From contig JASWJB010000053.1 of NCBI GenBank assembly GCA_032433595.1, positions 1 through 64,000 on the forward strand: 64,000 bases of DNA. The letters are read 5' to 3'. The position numbers were made by a program, and so were the translations under genes. Position 1 is the stretch's first letter; every line of letters begins with the position of its first letter. Under the pieces are notes generated by a model, which made no database searches, had not been told where the DNA came from, and saw only the letters and a program-made list of their open reading frames with translations. The DNA is from Conoideocrella luteorostrata (lineage: Eukaryota > Ascomycota > Sordariomycetes > Hypocreales > Clavicipitaceae). Positions 21,867-33,678 of the stretch are shown piece after piece.

Positions 21867-24800
21867 ATGACTGATCCCAAAATAGGAATTTTTTCCCGAA
21901 CTAGCAGTTTACAATTGGCGGACCCTGAGATAACTGAAGATGCTAATTCAAGAGCACCAGTCCTCCCACAGCCCCAAAACAATGACACCACCTCCTCGCT
22001 ATCTATTGGTGAGATCCCAGGAGGCAGGAAGGATGAAGGATTGGATAATGACGACGATGGGGCTGCGGCAGAGCAATTTGTAAGAAACTTAAGTCCAGAC
22101 TCGATCAGCTACTTGCCAAACGCAAACAGCAACGATGCAGCAGAAATCGATGGCGAAACCTCGTCATACAACTTCGCCCATAAGATGCACAAATTCAGCC
22201 TTTATGAAACCGCAAGCAGGTACTACGTGGTGGGTGTCGACGTGAGCGAGAAACAATACCGCATTCTGAAAATCGACCGAACCACTGAAGGCTCAGAGCT
22301 CAACATGACAGACGACAAGATTGCGTACAGTCTCAAAGAGATAAATCAAGTTCTGGATACAATTGATGATGGAAATAGGGGTACTGGTGGAATCAAATTA
22401 CGCTGTACGACATGGGGGATTATTGGATTTATCAAATTCACTGGGCCATATTATATGCTTCTAATCACAAAGAAAAGCACGGTAGCAATGGTGGGCGGTC
22501 ACTACATATATCAAGTTGAAGGCACAGAACTGATCCCCCTAACTCCCGGCAAGACGAAACAAGACTCTCGTAACACCGAAGAACAGAGATTTTTGGGTAT
22601 TTTGAACAACTTAGACTTGACTAAGTCATTCTATTACAGCTACTCATACGACATCACCAGAACACTGCAGCACAACATAATTAGGGAGAGAACTACTCTT
22701 GACAAAGAACTTCTACCGTCATCATATGAGGAACCAAACAGTATGTTCGTTTGGAATTCTTACCTGCTTGATCCAGCTGTCAAGTGTCTGGAGGCTGCGT
22801 ACGACTGGTGTCGCCCAATAATCCATGGATACGTTGACCAAGCTGGTGAGTCGCAATATCTCAATGAGAAACCGCCCAGACAATCGCCTCCAACCATTCG
22901 CATGCTAATGTTGCACAGCACTCTCTATATACGGGCGAACCGCTCACATTACGGTAATTGCAAGGCGATCGAGGCACTTTGCCGGAGCAAGATTTCTTAA
23001 ACGTGGTGCAAATGATATGGTATGATTGTGTTGGTCCGGAAAGTGCTGTTCTAGAGTAATGAACTGATACTTTGAACCAGGGCTATGTTGCAAACGATGT
23101 AGAAACCGAGCAGATAGTTTCCGAGTCTCTTACGACATCCTTTCACTCTCCTGGGCCCCGACTTTATTGTAGCCCACAGCATACTTCATATGTCCAACAC
23201 CGTGGAAGCATCCCGCTCTTCTGGACGCAAGACAGTGCAGGCGTGACTCCAAAGCCTCCGATCGAACTCAATCTTGTTGACCCTTTCTACGGCGCCGCTG
23301 CATTGCATTTTGATAACTTGTTTGAGCGATACGGTGCTCCTATATACGTTGTGAATTTAATAAAATCGAAAGAACGACAGCCAAGAGAATCCAAACTTTT
23401 GCAAGAATACACTCATGCAATCGATTATCTAAACCAATTTCTTCCATTGGGGAAGAAAATCATCCACAAGGCTTGGGATATGAGTCGTGCATCGAAAGTC
23501 CGAGGTGGTGATGTAATCGGCAATTTAGAGCTCATTGCCGAGTCCGTGGTCAATGCAACCGGTTTTTTCCAAAATGGAGATGGCAGAACCAGTCCAATGA
23601 AGGCCCAGAACGGTATCGGGCGAACAAACTGTATTGACTGTCTTGACAGGACAAATGCTGCTCAGTTTGTTATCGGAAAGCGGGCGTTAGGCTATCAGCT
23701 CCATGCTCTAGGTATCCTCGATGATACCTCGATCGATTATGACACGGATGCAGTAAATCTGTTCACACACATGTGGCATGATCACGGCGACACGATTGCA
23801 GTTCAATATGGTGGCTCCCAACTAGTTAACACCATGGAAACATATCGGAAGATAAATCAATGGACAAGCCACTCTCGAGATATGATAGAAAGCTTCAAGC
23901 GATACTATAACAATTCTTTCCTTGATAGTCAACGCCAAGAAGCATACAATCTGTTCTTGGGTAACTATGTCTTCTCCCAAGAAAAACCACTGTTGTGGGA
24001 TCTCAATACGGACTACTATCTACATCATAATCACCCGAGAAATTGGTCTATTACGAATCCTAGCAATTACATAAATTGGTACACCCCATCTCATCTGTAT
24101 GAGAGGCGGGTTCCCGGGCTTACGAGATTGCCAGATCCCGTCGTTGGTCTCTCCATTGATGTTGTCGATGACTATTGGCTGGAATACTACAGGCCTGCAA
24201 CGCTTTCATCCTTCCCAAAGATGTTTGCATACAAAATGAATTCGACTATCAAGTATATTCCACTTAAGTCAACCCAAGATGGTCGATATGACCTCAGTCC
24301 CTTTCGTGTGCGCACGGATTTGGATACAGACCACGATAAACGGAAGAGGAGAAAAGATTTGGCTGAAGGCCAATTTGTATCTTCGCAAGGCCATCACAAT
24401 GATAGCGACGCCACCTCATTGACATCTGGGGGAACAACCACCAGAGGCATGTCTTTACAACGCTGGCTTCAACCTGTACAAGAGAGAGGTACCAACCAAG
24501 ACGTTACGTCTACGATACATGCAGCCTCCGATGATGAAGGGACAGAATTTGGCAAATTCAAACCAACAGCACTCGAAAAATCGAACGCTGCTCAATGGAC
24601 CTTCACGAAAGCAGTGCATGACTCTCTCAATCCCACTGTCAAAGGGCAGGAAGCGGAGGACTACGACCGCTATATTCGTCACCCCCAGAATCTGCCGCTT
24701 GTTGTCTCTAGCGACACTCCAGCTGATATTGATTCTTCAGAGTATCAAGACTATATCAACAGTAGCTATAGAGAACAAAATCTCATGATTGCTGGGGTAG

Positions 24801-24949
24801 ACGAGGACATAGCCGTGTATAATGAACTTCTAAGAATTGGTGAGAACCCGCTCACTGTGACCGAAGAAGACGCAACGAAGAAGAGGTACAAGGCTTACAG
24901 GAAATGGCTTCGTGGCAAATCGTTCTTCAAGCAACAGCCACTTGATTAA
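21867..24949 (+). CDS. FIG4: Polyphosphoinositide phosphatase Fig4 (SAC domain)
   Basis: Fig4 is the SAC-family phosphatase that, with Fab1 and Vac14, controls PI(3,5)P2 on the vacuole. Three exons: 21867-22845, 22919-23019 and 23081-24949, with introns of 73 and 61 nt, giving 982 residues. The SAC domain opens with [18 protein letters not shown]. The middle exon encodes [20 protein letters not shown], a residue pattern that fixes both splices. The catalytic CX5R(T) motif is in [16 protein letters not shown], with Cys at about residue 544 (codon at 23630). The C-terminal part ([16 protein letters not shown], then a charged tail) is Fig4-specific and absent from Sac1 and from synaptojanin-like proteins. 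It converges on TTI2 with only 74 bp between the stops. Confidence 0.95.
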
Positions 24950-25023
24950 ACGACTGAGTTTCTTGCCCTTGATCAACTCCTGCAAAGTCACTTCAGTAAA
25001 GCACTGGCTTGATTGTAGTCGTA

Positions 25024-26942
25024 TTAGTCAGCTAGTACAACCCCCAGCTGTGAAGTCCGTTCAACGATAGCCCTTATCTTCCGCTGTATTTCTTTATCAT
25101 CACCGTCAGAAATCGAACGTATTAGGTCGCACACCCTGAGTATGGAACATTCGACCTCCCCCGCATCCCCCTGAGAGCCCGGATGAACACTCAATCTCTC
25201 GTTACTGTTCGAATTTAGCCAACAAATGCCTAAAATTCGAAAAATCTGCTCTAATCGTTTTGTTCCGCATATTCTTGGCCAGCAGTTGAGTATGATAGCA
25301 GTTAAAACGTCACTTGCAGCCGTTGTAACTGCTGGGTGCTCCACAATGAAGGGATCACACATAACAGATTCGACAAGATGTAGTAAATCCTTTGCCAAAA
25401 AATCACAATTAGCTAGACGGAAAGTCACATGGCTGGTTAAAAACTCACCGTTAGGTGCTTGACCGAGAAGATTCCCAGGCATGAGACTAGCTTTGCAGTA
25501 CTCTGCATCAAAACTTTGACAATCAGCGTATATCCAGGCGCATGATGATATCCGATCATAATTCCTTCCCGTATTGCAGTGTCCAAGAGCTGCCTTCTAG
25601 AGTAGCTGCGACGATCAGAACTCTTGGCAGCCAAGTTTATGATAGCCTGATATCCGACATCGAGGAGAGCAACAGAATCTCTTTCAGGGGTCAAGGGCGG
25701 GAGCAGAAGCAACGTGGGAAGTATCGTATTCTCCAGTATGTAGCTGATTCCAGTAGCATATATCGTGCTAGATGGGCATTTTTTTAGGAACATAATAATT
25801 GCCTCAAGAGCCTTTAGCCTCACTGTGGTATCGCGACTCTCTGCTAGTCTGAGGAGTGCAGGAGTGAAGTGATGCCAATGCCTGGCTATGTACACCTCCT
25901 AGTTTTAACGTGATTGTTGGTTACTAATTTGATGCTCTGCGGTGAATAATTGCTTTTTGTGTATCTCCGGGAAACTACACACCTCGGCCTTCTCAATTGC
26001 CCATTTGAGAATTACGATCGTTTTCTCATGATCCTCTGTGTCATCTAGAGTTAAAAGTGAGAGTTCAGTTTGATCCGATGCAGGGGTTGCATAACTATGA
26101 GACAGTGGCAGCTCCGGTCGGATAAAATCGATGAGGATAGCTCCTGTGGTGAAGCTTGGGATGTCTTTCGTAGATATTTGCAGGTATAGTATATGTTCTG
26201 CAAGTAAAGCGGCCGGCCTTGTCGTCCAACAGTTACTCGGATCCGTATAAGCGATAACATGGATCAGAGTGAGGTTCGTAAGGGTGAGCGGCTGTGATTT
26301 GTAAAGCAATAGTGCGAGACATGCTAGGCCAGCTTCTGCTATCAAAGCATCAGACTGTTGGCCTAGACGAGTTTCGTTAATCGGCTGGGAATTGAACAGC
26401 GGTTTGAATGGGCGGCATCACGACGTACCTCTAGACTCGGTTCTGCACAAACTGATTGATGTTAACGCCTGGGCAAGATCCCTTTGCACCAGAATATTTT
26501 CTAAGTTGCTACAGTCAGCCATGAAATTTATAATCACCTACGTGCAAGTTCATACCCTTAACTTCAAAGCGTCCTGTCGCAAGGTTGGGTCGTAGAGGAT
26601 CCCGGTGGATGATTAGGCTAGCAAGTACTTCCAGAACAGCATTATTGGAAGTCTTATTAACAGTAATCAATAATGAGTCTTGTAGCATACTAGAGGAGTG
26701 GGTAATTCGAGATTGTTCATACGTACTCTTGTCCTTGATGCGTTTGTGAGTATCTCCATAGCTTTACTCGCGTCGACTTGCCATGTCTGGCTGCGAATTT
26801 GTGCACATCCATCCTTGCTTTCTGGAAAGTCGTTCAATAATATTGGCTTAGCGGCGTCTTCATAACCGAGATCTTTTAATTGACTCCTGTTTTCTTCGCT
26901 CAGCAGTAGCTCAATCGCACCCTTCTCTGAGTGGTCACACAT
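25024..26942 (-). CDS. TTI2: TTI2-like protein (TTT complex, Tel2-interacting protein 2)
   Basis: Tti2 belongs to the Tel2-Tti1-Tti2 co-chaperone complex that matures PIKK kinases (TOR, ATM/Tel1, ATR/Mec1). Six exons on the minus strand: 26942-26723, 26678-26556, 26500-26429, 26362-25983, 25898-25449 and 25389-25024, giving 536 residues; every junction keeps phase. The recognisable core is helical-repeat sequence: EAGLACLALLLYK, ARHWHHFTPALLRLAESRDT, VRLKALEAIIMFLKKCPS and LPTLLLLPPLTPERDSVALL, then HAPGYTLIVKVLMQ, in the style of PF10521 (formerly DUF2454). The first two introns (44 and 55 nt) were placed by phase only, since the N-terminus is poorly conserved. A general HEAT-repeat protein is the alternative, but the motif order favours Tti2. 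Confidence 0.72.
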
Positions 26943-28679
26943 GATGGTTGAGTGTTCACTGGTCCCATTCTTGAAATTGCCAGGTTAGAAAGTTCGACGA
27001 GATGCCGGTCTGGTTAGGGTAAGTGCACTCACTAGCGGGGCGGTGGTAACGAACTTATACGGTAGCATGCGCCTGTTACCGTGGGGCAGGGATGGGTTGA
27101 CGGGGTTTTCGGCCTGGCGGTCACCCGTTAAGCCTCCTTCGGTACGGAGTATTCATGTTCAACAATGACGATCAACCACGTGTCTTGTATTCTGCATACC
27201 TCGATTTATGACCTGACCTGCCCTCTGATGGCACTGCCTATTGATCACCTAGTGCTTCACCCCGACAGGTCGACAGCAAATGGACAATCGGTGCTTACGG
27301 ACGATGCCCCGAGGGCCTAGATAAGAAAATTAGCAAACGGGTGCCAAGAGCCAGCTCGTTGACAATCATAGTATCATACAGGCTCCCTCCTCCAAAGCAA
27401 CCACTTAGGCTCTTCAACTTATATTCACTTATGTGTACTAACAAGGATTGCAATTTCCGAATAAAGACCCGGGCGGACTCACTTGATACTTTGAGCTATT
27501 CATATTTTCTTGATACCTGTTCCCATTCATGCCCCTCTCTATACCGTAGCCTCGGCAACGAAGCAAATCTTATTCTCATACAACGCCAATAGCAGTTTTA
27601 GATTTTCAGCTAATGTAAACTACTGAGCTGGATAGTCATCATCAAATTCTTCTTGATGTTGCGCTGGTCAACGGAATACTTAGGTAGTCTCAACATCGTA
27701 CCGTTACTCAACGAACTACAAGCCATCAGGGTCGTCGGTATTCGTCGTTGAGAGATCTCCTTAATTAGGTAAATATACTCCCAAATCATACACAACTTCT
27801 AATCCTGGTGACAACCAGGACCACTATAAAGTCAATGAACTTAGTAGGCTCCTCGGGTATTTTTATGCACGAATTGAAGACAATCAGCAGACACAAGATC
27901 CGTGGAATCAAATTGTAAATTAAAGGCGGCAGCCATGGACCACGAACAGCGGCAGGAACCACCTACACAAACTACACAACGGACCTCGATTGTATTGACT
28001 GAGTCGCCCGTTGTCAGGCGAGACAAGGTGGAAGACTTAGTGATGAATGGGTTGGTTACCACATATGGACACATGACATCCTATCCACTGCAATGCCACC
28101 TAACCCTTAAAAGCCCTGAACGCTGAATATTGCGCATATGCATCCAAAGTTCCCCCAAGTGGGTTCCAGAAGCGTAAAGGATCCATTTACGCAACACCAA
28201 ACTCCCGTGACGGCCAAATCGATAGAAACTTTGCCGACAAGTACCATGCGAAAATTGCAGAACTGAAACGCGACAAGGAAAAGAAAGAATAAGTCGAGAG
28301 TGCCCCAACAAGGGAGGGTGAGGAAAGACAAGTAGCAGTGGTTGAATTATTCCCGACCTCACAAACCGCTGCAGAGCAATCAGCATAGGAGACATCGCTC
28401 CACGAGTTTCGGCTCTCACTGCTCGTAGCATTCGTAATCTTCCTATGACATTAAATTATTTACAAGGGGGAACTGAAGTGGAGGAAAGAATGATAATGAC
28501 AGAACACCAAGACAAAGCGGGGGAACAAAAAAGAAATGAATGCAACAATGCGGTGAACACAAAAGAGAGGGACAAATTTTTTTAGGAAAGATCAGATGAC
28601 AACCCCGTGAATTTGGTCTTAACGCGAAAGCAACTCAGAGTACGTTGGGCAGTAACTGTATATCGCTATTTCTCAACTG
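26943..28679. other. Intergenic, TTI2 to SYF1
   Basis: These 1.7 kb have no supported gene. One exact TACGGAGTA lies at 27143-27151, about 200 bp upstream of TTI2. A 116-residue open frame (28081-28431 minus) has no family motif and no promoter-side support. A/G-rich sequence at 28480-28590 probably belongs to the SYF1 3' flank. Confidence 0.5.
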
Positions 28680-31235
28680 TCAATCATTAAGATCATTTAC
28701 ATCAATCGCATCTGGGTTCAATGGCGCATCGCCATGGCCTTGTAATATCGAATCGCCATTACTTGCCGCGACAAAACCTTGCAATGCCGTCGATTGTTTG
28801 TCCAAGCTTGCCATGGCATCTGTCGGGTGGTGGTGGCCAGGATTATGCTGACCGCGAGCCAATGCCTGCGTTGCGATGAAATTGACATCGGTGTTATATT
28901 GCGCCTGAACGCTACGCTTGACACGCAACATTTCCTTGAAGGTATCCTCATTCCCATGTTGAACCTCAAACTGTTCCCATCGTGCCCAGAAGTCCCCGTT
29001 TGTGCGAGGATCGCAAAATTGTGATGCATGTCCATAGATTGCGCGTGCTCTGTCTATTTCACCCAATCGTTTTTCCATGTCAGCGAATTTGAGACACATT
29101 TCCTTAGCTTCGGCATCTGGTAGTGCCGTAATTGCTCTCTCATAAATCTGGCGAGTAGATGACAGTCCAAAATTGGAAGCCGATTTAGTGATATACAAGT
29201 TAAACATATCGGCGCGGTCTTCATCACCAACTGCTCTGGTGGCACGCTCGTAGATCCGCATGGCATGCCGTGCCAGACCTCGTTCCTCCTCCAAGTTTCC
29301 ATACATCAAGTAGATCGTTTTCGCAAATTTTGGAGGGCAATCCTCAACAGCCTGTTCGAAGAGGTCCCGCAGTCGCTCAATACCGATTTTGCGATCTACT
29401 GCCTTTGTGAGGTATAGATTCCATAGCTCAAAAGCCACTGGGTAGCTGAATAAGTCTAGTCCTCTCTCGTATATCTTAAATGTTTCCTCGTAGTACTTGT
29501 TTTCTTCCAAAACATTTGCGTAGTTGACGACTGTTTGCGGTGTTGCAATTCGAAGCTCAAATATCCGCTCGTATACTTTCCTGACCTCCGCTAGGGTAGA
29601 GACACTCTCCACAAGATCCACGTAAAAGCTCCAGAGTTTCCAACTCTTGTGCACCCTCTGCTGCGCTGATAATGTCTCATCGAAGTAATCAACAGTCGAT
29701 CTCTTCGGTGCTTGGACTGCTTTAGCCATGATCCGAACGGCCTCATCAAAATTCTCATTACGAAGCTCTAGCTCGGCCCATTCGATCCACATGTCAGCCA
29801 ACTCGGCTACGGACTTGAAGGGAACTTTGATTGCCTTTTCCATGATGATGCGAGCGGTTCTCATGTCTCCTCCATCTTCATAGAACCGTGCATAGCTGGC
29901 CCACAGCTTGTAGAAAGAGCCAACGGCACGTTTGGGGTGAATGGCGGTGATAGCATCAGAGTATGTTCGGACAACCTCTTCTTTGTTATCTCCCCACAAA
30001 ACAACGCGTTTCTCCCACTCCGAAACGAGGTTTGGATTTTGGCGGAGTAGCACATCATTAACTAGAAATGGACGACGATCCATCAAATGCTCGAAACGCA
30101 TCATTCGGACATCCCACTCTAAATCTGCCTCGTCATCTTCAATGCCTGTCTCGGCGCGGCTCGTCGCTAGTTCCATGAGAGATCTGATTACTGATTCTTC
30201 GAATTCGGTATATGCTTCGAAAATAAGAGCAAAGTCCCTAACTGTCATGACTGTTACTATTCCTTCCTCGAAGGCGTCGCGCGCCTTTTCAAAACTGCCT
30301 CTTCGTATCCAGTATGCAGCTAGCCCGGCCCAGAGCTTGCCTTTTTGGTCAGGAAAACGACGTATGCCGCTTCTGATGATGCTGTCCACTTCTATGCCGT
30401 TCTCATAACTCGAATCAATATCCGAAGCATGATCCACAAGTAAATCGACCATCTCGGTCCAGAGTTCATAGTGACCTTTCCCGTGCTTACTCGCAAATCG
30501 GACGTTGTTTAGGAGACTCAAGTAGAGTAGCACGGCTTCGGTATAAGCACCGGTCTCGACAAGCAATTCGATGAAGTCCTCCACTTCTTCTGGATGGACC
30601 TGCATATATCGCCGCCAGATTCTCACAGCTGTGTCGCCCGAAGAAGAGTTCGCGAATTTTATGTACAATGCCCAAATCCCGTTGTGTTGGGTAACGGGTA
30701 ACGCTCTCATGGCTCGGTCAAACGTTCGCCTGACGAGAGTGACGGAAGGTTGTTTACTGAGAAACCGAAGGTATAATTCCCATATTCGAGGCATTTTGTT
30801 AAGAAGAATAAGAGCTCTTTCGAACAAGGCATTGACCTTTTTGTACTCGGAAGCAAAAATCGCGGGGTTCAGTTTCGATACATGAGCTGTGCGGAAGGAC
30901 AAATACTGCCTTTGTCAGCTTAAAATTTCCGATGGGATTCGGAAAACATACCTTTCTCCAGAGCTTGTATGAACGCGGCAACTGAGCGCATGCACGAGCC
31001 ATGACTAAATTTTGTTCCAGGAGAGTCCCATGGCGAGCCTTGAAATCGATGTAGACCAGCCAGGGCTTGATGCTGGCAGGATCACGCAGGACATCTTGTT
31101 CGTATATAAAATCTTCATTGGACTTGCAATTGATTGTCAGCGGGAGCGTTGGAAAAAGCCTGCTTGACTTGGATAGTGTATACTCACCACAATTTCGAGA
31201 TCAAGCCTTTCCTGTTCGAGGGACGTGGTAGCCAT
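28680..31235 (-). CDS. SYF1: Pre-mRNA-splicing factor Syf1 (HAT repeats)
   Basis: Syf1 (human XAB2) is a scaffold of the NineTeen/Prp19 complex, present in the catalytic spliceosome. Three exons: 31235-31188 (16 codons, starting MATTSLEQERLDLEIV), 31122-30952 and 30905-28680, giving 814 residues. Introns are 65 and 46 nt. The body is tandem half-a-TPR (HAT) repeats, with paired aromatic signatures such as PRSYKLWRKYLSFR, PRIWELYLRFL, KLWSFYVDLVESV, FELWNLYLTKAV and FWARWEQFEVQHG. The protein ends with an acidic tail, NPDAIDVNDLND, as in other fungal Syf1 proteins. It is divergent from VMA8, with 372 bp between the start codons. Confidence 0.95.
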
Positions 31236-31607
31236 GTCGATGTGCCTTTTGCTCACAACACCTTGATCACACACCCCGTGGGATATCAATTCGTAAACAA
31301 GACCTTCAGCAACGCGATCGCGCCCTCATAACTGAAAGCGGACTCGATTCCACGCTGTTGGCAGTGTATAATATCATTAAAGTCGGTCGGTGACCTTGCA
31401 GTTGGAGACGGTGCCCACGGTAACTGATGTATTCGGTTAGTTAGTAAAGTGGAGAGGCAATATGCATCTACCGAGCAGAGTTAACCTCTCCTGCAATGTT
31501 GCTCACTAAATAGCTAGGCCCACTTTTTTCCAACATTGATGAAAGCAGCAGGCCTCCAAGCTCGCCTCGTCCTTCGCTCGATTTATCTATTGTCTCTGCT
31601 ATCCATT
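31236..31607. promoter_or_regulatory. Divergent intergenic region SYF1/VMA8
   Basis: These 372 bp separate the start codons of two divergent essential genes and must carry both promoters. Pyrimidine-rich sequence precedes the VMA8 start. I can name no specific factor site. Confidence 0.5.
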
Positions 31608-32717
31608 ATGTCTGGTGCTACTGTAATATGTCATTCTGTACACTGATATTTATTTGCTGGAAAAGCTGCTGATTGCCGTGATAGGATCGTGAGGCGGTGT
31701 TTCCGACCCGCCAGTCGCTGGGCATCATGAAAGCCAAGCTCAAAGGCGCCGAGACAGGTCACAGTCTGCTCAAGAGGAAGAGTGAGGCTTTAACAAAGTA
31801 AGAAAAGTGTAATACACTGCAAATATACGAGGCTAGGAATTTCCGCTAATTAACCTTAACCCATTGTAGGCGTTTCAGAGGTTGGTAACCTTGTTTGCAA
31901 TGTTAAACAACTTAGGGCCCAAATATTGACTTGCCCTAGAAATTACGAGACGAATTGACGAGGCGAAACGGAAGATAGGTCGCGTAATGCAGATAGCAGC
32001 GTTTTCCCTTGCTGAGGTCACGTACGCCGTTGGTAGCGACATCGGATACCAAGTTCAAGAATCAGTTAAATCGGCGAGATTTCGCGTCCGAACAAAGCAA
32101 GACAACGTGTCTGGTGTCCTCCTTCCTGCATTCGAAAGCTACACGACGGAAGGAAACAACGATTTTGGCCTCACTGGTTTGGGCAAAGGCGGCCAACAAG
32201 TACATCGCTGTCGGGAAACGTATACCCGAGCTGTTGAAGCCCTCGTGGAACTGGCTAGCCTACAAACGGCATTCGTTATTTTGGACGAAGTCATTAAAGT
32301 TGTTAATAGAAGAGGTTAGCTCCCTACAATTACATGCTGAGGCATTTGTTCCGAGCGGCTGACAGTGAATCTAGTGAATGCGATTGAACACGTCATCATT
32401 CCTCGTACCGAGAACACAATCAAGTACATCAACTCGGAACTTGATGAACTTGACCGAGAAGAATTCTACAGATTGAAGAAAGTAAGTTCAACACACTGAG
32501 CTTCTGCGTAGTTTGGAGCAACAGATGGCATGACTGACGAGTATTGGATCAAAAGGTGGCGAATAAGAAGCAGCGTGATACTGCAGCTGCTGATGCAGAA
32601 ATGAAAGCTAGGCGAGAAGCATCAGGTGATATTGGAGCAGATGATGGTGTCGGGGCGCAGTTGACTAACCCCAGCGATTTTCTTGCTGTCGGGGAAGAAG
32701 ACGATGTGATTTTCTAG
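31608..32717 (+). CDS. VMA8: V-type proton ATPase subunit D
   Basis: Vma8 (subunit D) is the central rotor stalk of V1 in the vacuolar ATPase. Six exons: 31608-31622, 31685-31797, 31870-31880, 31940-32314, 32375-32481 and 32556-32717, giving 260 residues against 256 in yeast. Exon 3 is only 11 nt and supplies most of KRFRE. Sequence across the junctions reads MSGATDREAVFPTR, SEALTKRFREITRRIDEAK and VNRRVNAIEHVIIPRT, which matches subunit D without gaps. VRTKQDNVSGVLLPAFE and YINSELDELDREEFYRLKK are hallmark stretches. The intron after the micro-exon has a non-consensus donor, GTTGGT. RAV1, the V-ATPase assembly factor, lies 20 kb away in the same window. It converges on U2B'' (115 bp between stops). 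Confidence 0.95.
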
Positions 32718-32832
32718 TTTCCAAGTAGTGAACAACGTTCAGTTGCCCTCGTTCTCTAATAGTAATGTAGCTGTTTCACAGGCGGCTTACTGGGGTGTTA
32801 TACATGAATATACTTCATCACGAAATGCTATC

Positions 32833-33678
32833 CTACCGCCTTTGATATGTAACCTTCAGCGTAGTTTCTCCGAGTACCATTCCCGCCGTGTTCTCCTTCG
32901 CGGCGATGGCACCTTGCTCGTTGCCGTATTCAACAAAAGCTATACCACGACGTCCAGGGACAAATCTAATTTCGCGAAATCCATCAAACCTGTCAAATAT
33001 TGCGCCCAATGCGTCGGCGTCGTATTCCTCCGGGATATGTTGCAAAAATAAGATCTTGTTTGGTGGTAAATATTCATCTGGCACAACTTGAGAAGCGGCA
33101 GGACCGGTTGATTTCAACCCGGATGGCTTGACAAGTTTGCCGGATCGGACATCTGTTGTAGGGCCAGGGCCTCTCTTCGATTGACGCTCACCCTCCGCTG
33201 CCTCGACAGCAAGACGTTTGTCTGCGGGCTTAAGTTAGAACAAGAATATGGACTGCTGCGCGGAACAAATAAAAACATACCCTTCTCTAATAGCCGATGT
33301 CTTTTGTGAGACTCATAAGCTTCAGATGAACAGTTCATCTCGACAGTTTTATCGCTCTGGGTTTTAGCTAAAGATAGCAGCATGGGCTTGTCGAAAAGCT
33401 CAAACCCTTGCAGTTCGTCAATGGCATTCGTGGCCCCTCCAGGATGATCAAAAACTATGAAAGCCTGCCCTTTGGCTTTCAGGTTCTTCTTGGCAACAAT
33501 ATCGACAACATTTCCGAACTCGGAGAAGATTGTTCTAAGTGTTTCCGTTAACTGCTGGAGCTTGATTCTCTCCTCAAGATTTTGCACGTAAACGCTGTGA
33601 TTTGGTTAGTTCTGTCTGCCCACATAGCGTGTCGGAGTGCAATGACACGCACGTAGAGATCGGTGGACTTGAAGCCAT
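32833..33678 (-). CDS. U2 snRNP protein B'' / U1A family, two RRMs
   Basis: This protein binds U2 (or U1) snRNA stem-loops in the spliceosome. Three exons: 33678-33653 (26 nt), 33594-33281 and 33221-32833, giving 242 residues. Spliced, the N-terminus reads MASSPPISTVYVQNLEERIK, with RNP2 (VYVQNL) immediately after the first junction. RRM1 has RNP1-like GQAFIVFDHP. A charged linker (HKRHRLLEKDKRLAVEAAEGE) spans the second junction. RRM2 covers KILFLQHIPEEYDADALGAIF and RGIAFVEYGNE and ends at VTYQRR. Filamentous fungi usually have one such protein, commonly annotated U2B''; U1A cannot be excluded from sequence alone. It lies between VMA8 (convergent) and a long upstream gap. Confidence 0.9.

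Noticed and set aside
28081..28431. 116-residue minus-strand open frame between TTI2 and SYF1
   Set aside because: Low-information hydrophobic/basic sequence with no domain; probably chance.
21867..33678. A functional cluster of FIG4, TTI2, SYF1, VMA8 and U2B''
   Set aside because: All are single-copy housekeeping genes on mixed strands; proximity of the vacuolar genes and of the splicing genes is most simply coincidence.
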